Assembly: GCA_963965975.1 (NCBI GenBank) | Contig: OZ014413.1 | Coordinates: forward strand, 9,760,101 to 9,824,100 | DNA length: 64,000 nt | Direction: 5' to 3' | From: Xestospongia bergquistia | Lineage: Eukaryota; Porifera; Demospongiae; Haplosclerida; Petrosiidae | The notes under the pieces: model-generated | Told to the model about the DNA's origin: nothing | What the model saw: the letters and a program-made list of their open reading frames with translations, nothing else | Databases searched by the model: none | Part shown: piece after piece, positions 43,294 to 53,500 of the stretch | Layout of the letters: each line of letters starts with the position of its first letter | How positions within the stretch are numbered: the stretch's first letter is position 1 | Made by a program: the position numbers and the translations under genes

Positions 43294-45415
43294 TATCTCT
43301 TATTCCAAGGGTAAGGCTCAATCTATAATATATCACGTGCACGTTCTGTCTAAATCATTGAAATTTATCTACCATTGATCGGTAAAAATTGATACAAAAG
43401 TTATGAATTATTAATTAATATTATATAAATAGTAAAATTAATTAAATCTGAAATTTCTTACACTCCAAGAAACTTAACTTCTTTTCATTCAAACTGTTCC
43501 AACTATCAATGACTAGTACTTACTATATATCAATCGATCAGAAGAGGTTAATTTAACCAGCTTGTATGTAGCAAAAATTAAACATCATATAGTGTTTTGA
43601 ATTGACTGTTATGTAATATTAGAACTAATATTTTCTTTCTTAATTAGTCATAATAAGATGCTGGTCCAGGGGCTGTCACTATGAATTGATATATAGTACT
43701 CTTTTTATATTGTATATTTGTAGGGCCAGGCTATTTTTTCGGATGGACTTTGATTCAATAGTGAGATGAGAAAAGCAGGGTTAAAATTTTAAGCTCAACC
43801 CACATAATTATTTTTAATTCAATTAATTAACTTCACTTAGTAATTCAACTATGAATAATTAACCTGTATAATTTAAGACAAAATTATAATAAACAGAAAT
43901 CAATGTATTTAGTCAATGATGCCAAAGTACTGATGAGCCAGTTGTTACCAGATCACCACTTTCCAGCATTCTGAGTGTTCTTTAAAACACTTAACCTAAA
44001 CTGTGTAAGTGTTTTCCCTTTGGCTCAGATTGTATTGGCAGATGATATCGAAAATCACTGGGTCTCTTATTTTCTTTGTTTTTCCCTGCTACAGAATAAT
44101 ACCTTACTACAGAGTCTATTCAAACAATCTTAGGTAATTTAGGAAAACACACTTGGTCTTGGCATTGCATGAAATTAATGTGTAAAATAGGAGGATATAA
44201 TAATAGCATGAACCCAATACCTTCAGAACTACATAATATAATACACACTATAGCCAATGAGGACTGGCAGTCTCAACAAAATAAACCTTTAGATCCCTCA
44301 TCTGAGTCAGGAGGTTGGTAATATATAGACAACTACAACAGGGGCCATTGCCACCTAGTTACGTCCACCTTGTCAGAAAAAGAAAGCTATAGAGAAAGAT
44401 TAACACATTAAGGAACTCAAAGAAAGATTTAGCAGTAATGCAATCTCTTTATCAGACTATGTTCCAAGCATGTCTCAACACATTAACTTATAATTGTTTA
44501 AGTACAAACAAGAAGAAAACCAGAAGACACCAGAGGACATGTTTACCACCAGTTTTAAACATTATTAACAATTCATAATGACACACCCAAAGATTGTATT
44601 ACATGAGAGATAACACTACTGTTGAATATAATTTATCCTGTAGCTCTTCTTTCCTTTTCTCAATTTGAAACCTAATATTTAAAATATTCTCTTGACCAGT
44701 AATCAATATAGAATAGATGGATAAATTGCTATATTATTTATTTTACTTCACTTTTAGTCAAATCATATTATAAAAACAATCAATCATATTCAATGTTACT
44801 TCTTGCTACCAGTAGTGAGTCAAAGTAACTTAGTTATATTTCATTCATTTATCCAACCATTCCCTGTTCATCATCATCATCATTGATGTAAATGAAATCA
44901 ATAATGTGCAGTTATTATTAGTTTAATGTGCAGCTGTTTAATGTTGTTAACTTAATAGTTCTAGCTGATGTCATTGTAATGTTAGTTAATACTACATTTC
45001 CACATTTGGTGCAAACAATGATATAGACTTCCTTGAATGTATGTACAGGTGTCCCACATAAGGTGTAAACAGGAAAACATAATGTGGTTATTGCAACTAA
45101 TAAGACATTGCATAGAATCTTATATATAACTCTACAACTACACGTCATTACAGGATTTGATCATTACTAATAAGAATGGTCTCGTGTTTACTTCTTAATA
45201 TCACATCATGTGTTTTGTTCAACCAAAATGACCACAAATCAACCAATATCAATTGTTACAGTGAAGAATAAATGTTAATAAAAATGACAACAATTAGGGC
45301 AAATTATTATTAATGATTTTAAGATGTTAGATAAAGTCAAAAAAAAAACATAGCAGCATGGCAGCAATAGCAATCAAGTCTATAGTATATCTCCCTCAAT
45401 GTAACTGGAAAGGAT
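43294..45415. other. Intergenic, LITAF 3 to LITAF 4
   Basis: Mostly AT-rich. Includes the duplicated block like 37780-37900, a fragment of the 5' end of the glycosyltransferase (44501-44560) with similar upstream DNA to about 44900, and a stretch at 45000-45300 resembling other LITAF flanks. No intact gene is seen. Confidence 0.55.
44501..44560 (-). pseudogene. 5'-end fragment of the glycosyltransferase
   Basis: Aligns with 36711-36770: the start codon, the first ~20 codons and part of the membrane anchor (WCLLVF). Similar upstream flank continues to about 44900. The rest of the gene is absent, so this is a scrap left by the same duplications that made the truncated copy. Confidence 0.7.
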
Positions 45416-45943
45416 TCACATTCGTTTGTATTTTCCAAAAACATAACAACAATTAGGACAAGTGTGAGTGATATCTTTAAAATCATCAACGAGAAATGGA
45501 ATCCAAAAAAAAAATAATGGAATTATCACAAAAAGACTCAAGAGAAAAATAATTCCGACAGCAATCCAAACCATTGTACCTGATTCATAGACGAGCTCAG
45601 TTACCACGTCTTTCTGGCAATTGGGACAACGCAATGGAACAGGTGTCTGTCCAAACTGTCTATTCAACACAACTGGTGATATAGCATTGGTTGGACAAGG
45701 TTGATAACGATACAAGTCAATCGGTGGCGGTGGCGGTGGTGATAGCGATCGAGCAGGAGGAGGATAAGGTTGATAATGCCGTTCGGTCTGCATCTGTGAA
45801 GCTGCAGGATAATGTTGGGAATGCCATTCAGTCTGAATCTGAGCAGTGGGAGGAGAGTGAGATGGAGGATAACTCAGAGAGCTAGAGTGAGATGGAGGAT
45901 AACGCAGAGAGCTAGAGTGAGATGGAGGATAATGCAAAGACAT
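45416..45943 (-). CDS. LITAF: LITAF-domain protein 4
   Basis: An intronless gene of 175 residues from the start MSLHYPPSHS. The frame stays open up to an ATG at 46078, giving 220 residues, and that longer start cannot be excluded. It is closest to LITAF 1. The N-terminal tail contains a tandem repeat, with the unit HSSSLRYPPS/HSSSLSYPPS present twice where copy 1 has one. A longer Pro run follows (PPARSLSPPPPPPID). The LITAF domain is intact, with CPNCQKD, a membrane-inserting stretch and HTCPNC. Predicted role as in LITAF 1: zinc-stabilised attachment to endosomal membranes. Confidence 0.86.
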   Translation of the reverse strand: MSLHYPPSHSSSLRYPPSHSSSLSYPPSHSPPTAQIQTEWHSQHYPAASQMQTERHYQPYPPPARSLSPPPPPPIDLYRYQPCPTNAISPVVLNRQFGQTPVPLRCPNCQKDVVTELVYESGTMVWIAVGIIFLLSLFVIIPLFFFWIPFLVDDFKDITHTCPNCCYVFGKYKRM

Positions 45944-46078
45944 TCTTTCTTGGTCCAATGGCAAGAACGTGCGTGACCGCTGTAGTCTCGCCTCCAAACG
46001 CCCACTTCCTTTTATACTAGGAGTTATGAATTGTTGTCCACGGGCGGATCTAGGGGAGTGCCTGGGGTACACAGACAC

Positions 46079-46439
46079 CGCTTTTATTTTATAATAACAT
46101 TGTCAATCATCAAGTCACATCCTGTGCATGGTATATAATTATTACTTTAAGTACATCACATAATCCCTTCTCCCTTGTCATCATCATTATTGAATCAAAG
46201 TCTCGTCCCAAAAAAATAGCTAAGGCCGGGATGCACGCAATCAAATTGTACATGAATCAATTCAAAAAAAACAATTAATTTTAATAGCAATATGTGCTAA
46301 AGTATTTACTGTGGATAGACTAACATGACCATGTTATCTCGATGGAATAATATGTGGAGTCCACAATAACTACATTAATTTATATAAATATCAATATACA
46401 ATTAATAGACTGTCATTCATCCATCTATTCATTCTTTGT

Positions 46440-46518
<79 letters not shown>

Positions 46519-47351
46519 CTCTCGCTCTCTCTATATCCAAAAATAAGTACAGTAAATCTTGATGATTCTTTCTTTGATGATGAATTAGACAATTATAGTG
46601 AAATCTGGATAATACCTTACTACAGAGTCTATTCCTAATAACTTATAGATGTATTAAATTATAGATGTACTAATCCACACTCCACAGGTCATTTTTTGTG
46701 TGAGCTTTCATTTCAGTAAGAGTTACAGTTTTAGTATCAAGTTTATTAAATTAAATGAGTAGCTTTTGACCATGGTATTAGTATTGGTTTTTATATAAGG
46801 GTTGAGTTTTAGGTTTGTTTTGGTATATATGTCCATTTCTATTAAAAATCATTCTAGTAATAACACCACACTGTTAATTTACTACAGTTGCCCACAAGTT
46901 AAAGGTGCATACAAATCATACTATAGTTTCCCTATTAGGAGACAGTAACACCCCACCTTGTATATTAATTAATAAAGTGGAAATAGTAAATCACTACGTT
47001 GTACATATATAATGTGGTTATTACCTTGAGACAATACACAGTATCTCATGTATAACTTGAGCAATCAACAACTACATGTTACTATAAGACTTGATCATCA
47101 GTTTATTACTAATAGGAATAGTGTGGTATTTACTTCTCAGTGTCACACCATCTATTTTGTGTAACCAAAACGAGCAAGGATAAACCAATAAATTGTTAGT
47201 GAAGAATAAACATGACAACAATTAGGACACGTTATTAATAGTAATTTTAAAAATATTAAATAAAACTAAAAAACAAAAACCATACTGACATGACTGCAAT
47301 AGTAATGAAGTCTATAGGGTATCTCCCCCAATAGATGTAACTGTACAAGAT
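46079..47351. other. Intergenic, LITAF 4 to LITAF 5
   Basis: Contains a CT microsatellite (46439-46530) and a block at about 46795-47230 similar to 42060-42610. The phrase ACCTTACTACAGAGTCTATTC at about 46612 recurs near 44100. No gene is seen. Confidence 0.55.
46439..46530. repeat. CT microsatellite
   Basis: A (CT)n tract with a few TG and CG interruptions near its right end. A 10-bp version of the same site is seen near 38155 in the duplicated flank. Confidence 0.95.
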
Positions 47352-47846
47352 TCATATTCGTTTCTTTTTTCCAAAAATATAACAACAATTAGGACAAATA
47401 TGAATGATATCTTTAAAATCATCAACGAAAAATGGAATCCAAAATAAAAACAATGGAAATATCAAAAAAATACCCAAGAGAAAAATAATTCCAGCAGCAA
47501 TCCAAACCATCGCACCTAATTCGTAGACAATCTCAGTTTCCACATTTTTCTGGCAAATGGGACAACGCAATGGAATTGGTCTTTTTCCAAAATGCCTATT
47601 CAACACAACTGGTGCTGGACAAGGTTGATAATGATACAATCCAGTCTGTGGTGGCGGTGGCGGCGGTTGCAGCAGTACTGGGGGTGCAATAACATTAGCA
47701 ACAGGGGGATAAGATTGATCATGCCGTTCAGTCTGTATTTGTGAAGAGCTTAAAGTATCAACATAACTTGGAGGTTCATTAGAACAAACTTCACTCTGAG
47801 TTTGAGGAGTAGAAGGAGAATGAGATAGAGGTTGATACGAGGTCAT
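47352..47846 (-). CDS. LITAF: LITAF-domain protein 5, with PPSY motif
   Basis: An intronless gene of 164 residues starting MTSYQPLSHS, the most diverged intact member. The N-terminal tail holds EPPSYVDTL, a PPxY motif of the kind that mammalian LITAF uses to bind WW domains of Nedd4/Itch ubiquitin ligases. Copies 1-4 lack a clear PPxY. A Pro run follows, then the LITAF domain with CPICQKN, a hydrophobic stretch, HICPNC and IFGKKKR. The conserved motif and the older sequence suggest that this copy is nearest to the ancestral, ligase-recruiting form. That is inference. Confidence 0.86.
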   Translation of the reverse strand: MTSYQPLSHSPSTPQTQSEVCSNEPPSYVDTLSSSQIQTERHDQSYPPVANVIAPPVLLQPPPPPPQTGLYHYQPCPAPVVLNRHFGKRPIPLRCPICQKNVETEIVYELGAMVWIAAGIIFLLGIFLIFPLFLFWIPFFVDDFKDIIHICPNCCYIFGKKKRI

Positions 47847-48352
47847 TCTCTCTTAAAGGGCTAAAGTCAATCTCCTGTACGACTACAATAACATGTCACG
47901 TGCCTTCTAAAATCCTTGAAATTTTACATCATTGACCGGTAAAACTTTTATACGATGAGTTATGAATTATCCTTAATAATTAATTAACATTGATAATAAA
48001 ATAATTAAACCTGGTACGCCCAAATCCGGCAGTATAACGCAAAAAAGAACCTTAGCTCTTTTACATTCAACAACTATATATATATATATATATGTATGAA
48101 TCAGAAGAGCCTCCTCCCACTATATAGTTACTACACATCCAAAAGATTAGGCTAAGTGATTCAAATTTGAGATACTTTATTTATAAATTTGATAAAATTA
48201 ATTATATAGCGATTGGAAACTTCAGCCTCATTTTTTAATTATTTTACCTCAAACTTCAATTCTAACAACATATCTATCAACTGGTTCTCTGAAAGGGTAT
48301 GTGTGTAGCATATAGGGATGGTGACAGGTTTTACACACATGCCCACTAAAGA
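47847..48352. other. Intergenic, secreted EGF gene to LITAF 5
   Basis: AT-rich with a short TA run near 48078. The first part resembles sequence upstream of LITAF 3 (43320-43500: CACGTGC, TTGAAATTT, GACCGGTAAAA, GAGTTATGAATTAT), so the promoter side of LITAF 3 and 5 is shared. No gene is seen. Confidence 0.5.
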
Positions 48353-49356
48353 TTACACAATGACAGCATGCTCATGTCCTAAGTACAAAGATATTGAATA
48401 CAAAAGAAGTAGTTTGGTAAAATAATGAACTGTATGAGTGTTGCTCTAGTTTCTTGTCATATTTATATATCGACTAATATAACACTAACTGCTCATATCA
48501 ATGACAACTTACCAGTACAGTTAGTACCCATATATTCAGTACCACTGCAGTCACATGTGTAATTATCAGGGGAAGATAACAGCATACATGATCCTCCATT
48601 TTGGCAAGGCTTATCTCGTAAACAGATATCAGTCAGATTACATCCATTACATGCAACATTAGCTACTTCACCAGGACCACATGTATAGTTACAGACTGTA
48701 TGGTATGGAATCAATGTAGAAATATTATATATATAACATATACTAATTTACTTACCACATATAAAGTTGGTATGAGCACTGGCATCATAGTTAGTATGAC
48801 ATGATGTTGTACACATATCATCCTGACCAAAGTATGGACAACAGTTTGATATAGATGATACACAACTCCCTTGTCCCACACTTCGACAAGTTTCACTGCA
48901 TTCTGATTATAACAATCATAAAAATATAGTCATGAATGCAATAATAAATTTACTCAAGCAATGGTTAGAATCCCCACCAAGATTTTCAGGTACACAAGTA
49001 AAACAATCTCTTCTTTCCATTGGATTTGAGGGAGGAGCTTGAAAACCATCATTAGTTACTGCATCCCATGTACCCCTTGAACACTTTAACTGAAAGTGTT
49101 GTGTTTGTTGAGGTTGTCCACTGTTAGCAGTAAATGTAGCTATAATAGATACTCTTCGGTAAGTATCTCTAATTGACCCTCGAGCAAGACAAGTATAATT
49201 ATATAATGATACACTAGGAGCATATGGTCCTCCTCCTGAGTCTGCATTGTTAAGTAGGTCTTTTAATTCTTCCTCTATATCATCTGCTGTTGGTAGAGTA
49301 CACTGATCAGTACTAGTTAATGGCAGTAATATAAGTAACAAGACAACACTCAACAT
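48353..49356 (-). CDS. Small secreted Cys-rich protein with EGF-like domain
   Basis: Exons on the minus strand: 49356-48978, 48902-48756, 48695-48513 and a tentative last exon 48378-48353. Together they give about 244 residues in one frame, all junctions being phase 1. The N-terminus MLSVVLLLILLPLTST is a clear signal peptide. Residues about 19-126 form a Cys-containing region I do not recognise, with an acidic helix (DDIEEELKDLL). The second exon is Cys-rich (CSETCRSVGQGSC, CCPYFG). The third has CGPGEVANVACNGCN and an EGF-like domain (CQNGGSC, YTCDCSG, MGTNC). The last exon adds only 7 codons and a stop and is uncertain. An extracellular, disulfide-rich protein without a membrane anchor is inferred. 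The start ATG is chosen because it immediately precedes the signal peptide. Confidence 0.68.
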
Positions 49357-50509
49357 GATCAATCTTGTGGTTACTGTGTAAACTGTCAGTTGTAATGATT
49401 GAAGGAAGTATTACCTGTCATTAGTGGTGATGCTATGTGACTGAGATCATGATCATCTTGGATATCTGGTTATTAACTGCGCTGGTAAACATTTCTCATG
49501 TTATAATAGTGTATTATATAAAGTTACTAATTTTTTGCAACATTTGCTCCAAGTTTTTAATCAATGGACCTAACTTCCTCCTAGAGTACCCTATGGCACA
49601 TTTGTCTTTCCTTACACTAACAAACAACTAGTATATTATTATATACATAATATATTTTGTGCAGTACTTGTCATAGTTATGTACTAGCTAGTGTATTGTA
49701 ATATCATACAGTGATAGTTAAGTAGCAGTGTAAAAGACAAGACAAACCAGTTGTAATTATAAGTTTAGGAATAAGTTAGGTAGGATTAGAAATTATAATG
49801 TAATATTGTTTTGTAAGAACAGCACAACATAGTATAGACAAGCACAAAATGACACTTATAAGACCAACTGACAAGTGAAACTGCGAAACAGTATGTATCT
49901 ACTAAAATACGAAATTATAAAGAAAATTCTAGAATCAACTTAAAATAGTTCTTATACTCCCTTCTATATATCATCTACTGTACTATATACTGATAGAGGA
50001 CATTAGTTAACCAGTACTAGTTAGGACAATAACAAGATAACACTTAATAAAACTGATCTTGTAGTAGCCATCAAATTAAATACATCTGTAGTATGATAAT
50101 ATATACATTATAGTACTGATAGATAAAAGGTGTAGATATCATGATAAGATACTGTAATATTAAACTACATTAACTGGGTAATAGTCTATAAAACAGTAGT
50201 CTCAAATTGACCCTCAACAGACAGGTCCAAGGTCAGAGGTCCAAGGCCAATGATACTTATCCTCAGACTGATACTTCTTCAATCTTAGATTAACACTTAG
50301 AGAATAAATTTGACAATATATTGAAGGATATTGATGTTAGCACTTTTTATAAATCTCATATTATTATCAGTTAATTTCTATAAAGTAATAAATTTAATTT
50401 AACCTCGTAGCCTTCGCAGTGAGCAGCAAGTGTTAATAATGAGTCCCACCCTAATATGACTGTCGTCATTTGTGGGAGTGTTCTAACAGCGGAACACCGA
50501 AACATAATT
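49357..50509. other. Intergenic, secreted EGF gene to death-domain gene 1
   Basis: AT-rich. It includes a relic of the signal-peptide exon (50005-50075, listed separately) and the shared promoter space of two divergent genes. No other gene is seen. Confidence 0.5.
50005..50075 (-). pseudogene. Relic of the secreted gene's signal-peptide exon
   Basis: The stretch TTAACCAGTACTAGTTAGGA, then CAATAACAAGATAACACTTA and ATAAAACTGATCTTGTAG, aligns with 49307-49375 over the signal peptide and start codon. It has indels, and the ATG is lost. It appears to be a decayed partial duplicate. Confidence 0.5.
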
Positions 50510-53500
50510 ATGGCAAAGAAACAAGTTGATGCTAAACTCTTGATATCCTTTCTGAGTCAGGCTCAACTAGGTAAGATTGTTAGACAATTGTCTTCTGTAT
50601 TATAATCTTATGAGTAATGAACATATCAGTCATCATCATTAATATGTGACCTTCTCATCAGATATCACTCATTTAAGTGATATATTAGAAGTCTTGAACA
50701 TGTTTCCATATCGAAGATGGTTCAAGTTAGGTCTGTTGTTGGGTATACTACAGCCTACACTAGCAAAGATTGAAGCAGATCATCATAATGATGTAGCTCG
50801 ATGTCTTCAGGAGTGTATCACTTGTTGGTTGAGAAGAGTTGACAAGGTGAATGAGAGGGGGAGACCATCATGGGATGTACTTGCTAGTGCTTTGAAGAAG
50901 ATGGAAGAAAACTTTGTTGCTGAAAACATTATACAGACAGGTATTATATGACACACTATATATAGCTGGACTTATATATTGAAAATAATGATAATTTAAT
51001 AGTAAAAGGAGAAATGCAGTCTGCTGCACAAATTCTGATTTATCCTGTCCAAATGTCACAGCTGTTATATAGTGAAAGATGTATTAGTGAAGTGATCCTT
51101 GATGAAGTGGAGACACTAGAGGTCTCTGTTGATAATAAGAGAACAACTCTCTTGTCTGCTGTATGTACTGCAGTATCTTCAGATCACAAGAATATCAAAG
51201 TACTAGCTAAAGTGTTGTCTAAATTTGAAGAGACAAGAGAATTATCAGATAAACTACTCAACCAGTATAGTTAGTACTCTTATACCCATAATATGATAGT
51301 TATATTTGTAATTTCTTTTTTTAATGATCAGCTCAAACATTTCCAGAAGATCTGGAGACATCAATTTCATTAGCTAGTGCTCCTTATAATGTAGTAACAG
51401 GTCCCAGTGATCAGATCAGTCCTGAACAGTGTGCTAGTTATATACTTTGTTATCACTATGCCACTCTATCCCAGTCTCTTCATGATCCTGTTGGTGTGGG
51501 GCAACTCCTTCATTTTGAGGACTCAATAATAATATCAGAGCAAACACTAACTAATTTAGTCTCTACAGGACAATCTGAGTCAGAGAGAAGAATAGTCTTG
51601 TTGAGAGCAGTACGTTATGCTGTCCGTACTAAATATAACAACCTGGAGGTGTTTGCCAGTGTACTGCTAAAGTTTTCTATTAATGTGCCATTAGCTAATG
51701 CTATTTTGAAAGACTACAGTAAGTTAATAGAAAGGTAATTATAGTTTTATGAGTATATTAAATATAGAGAAAGAATTTAAAATGATCACAAAAGAGGAAT
51801 CATTACCAGGAAGTACTATGTATAATAAAGTGATTACAGATCAAAGTAAGTTGTTAAAATCAAATAATCTTAACAGTATTTGTATCTACTGTTTAGCAAC
51901 TATTGAATTATTGATTCCTTTGGATATGGAGCCTACCTTTAGATCAATTAGAAAAGAGTTTGCAAAAGCAGTTTTTAGCATTCGTTCCTCTATCACTAAA
52001 AGCCAACTATCAATACAAGAAGTTAAAAACTTGCTTTATAGTTTTCCTGACCTGAAGCCAGAGTTAGCTGGTGCTAAAACAATTGACGATATCCTGAATC
52101 TGGTGCATGACAAATGCACTGTCATTGATGTAAGTTACATGGAAGCAATTGTTGAACAGTTCAATATCGAAGAAGCTAAGATACACATTAAAACATACAA
52201 GGATATCGTTGAAAAGTTCTCACAGGATGTAGCACTTGAACTGTGTCTTGAGGAAAGTTTTCCAGTCTCAAAAGTTCCCTTTCCTTTGAAATATGAGACA
52301 GCCAAGTTTGTCCTTGATTGGGATCCTACTGACAGCTATACTATTAATGATATCAGAAATATTCTAGCAGTTTCATTAAAAAAATTATCCAAGAGGATAA
52401 AAATAGTTGTCATCAAAAAAGACAACTCCATCACTGTGACGTGTACCTTTCCTTTGCATCTACTTGGTCCACTCATTTCCACTGCTCAAGAGACTATTGA
52501 ACTTATAAAGAAGAGAGGATTAATTCGACTCTCTATTGGTCCTTGTATCATTTGGGATATCAACAGTAGAGATGAGGTATATATAAATTTATACTACAAA
52601 CAGTATCCATGTGTTTATAATGTAGGAGATGAAGTCTTTGGTAATGCAGATAAAGGAAAACCAGAAAAAATTTGATAAACAATTGGAGACACAATATGCA
52701 ATTAGCAGGAGAAAGACACTGGAAATTGAAGATTTGCGAGCTAAACTCACACAGCAAGAAGGTAACAGGACTGTAATTGTAAAAATCACCCTTTAAATAA
52801 AGAAGGCACAGTAAGACATTGACTTTGAAACTTGCATAAGATATCAAGAGGCTAGCAGCAAAGAGGCAAGCTAGTTAGAAGCTTCCAAGTCTGAAAAGTC
52901 ACATGATCATTAATATAATACTTGTATAAATCATTGAGTGTACATTCGTAATTTGAGTATATGTTGTTAAATATTATTAATTTGTTTTAAATTGTCACAT
53001 GCAACAATACAAACTAATAGTATAGAAATGCATATATTACTACATAGCTCTAAATAACTGTAGGATTGTTTGCATGCCAGGCAGTAAATGTATTTACACT
53101 ATTTCTATATGTTATATTGTATTTGTTACACTATTATGTTTTGTAATATTAGGTAATAAAGTGGGGTTCATGTCAGAGACACAAATGTCAGAATTAAAGG
53201 AGAAAGAAGAGGAGATTGATGTATTAAAATTAGCCCTTAAAGAAAAAGAAAGTAAGGAAACATGAATTGTCACAATATAGCATGTAATATTATATAGTGG
53301 ATTATTTAGACTACTGTAAATCAAGAAAAGTTAATGTCCAAAATATTTAATGTTTTAGAAAAATGAACACATTGGCGAACGCTTAATTTAGCGAAAAATC
53401 AAGTTATTATAACTGTTAGTGAGGATCATCATCTTTGGGGGTTATGGAGTCTAGAGTTCAATCTTTCTCAAATCCAGTACCTACAGTGTCACTATTTGCC

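Noticed and set aside
51846-51896. Reading straight through intron 5 of death-domain gene 1
   Set aside because: The 51-bp intron is open in frame, but gene 2 has a clear intron at the same codon with matching donor and acceptor, so I treat it as spliced. Retention would add 17 residues and remains possible.
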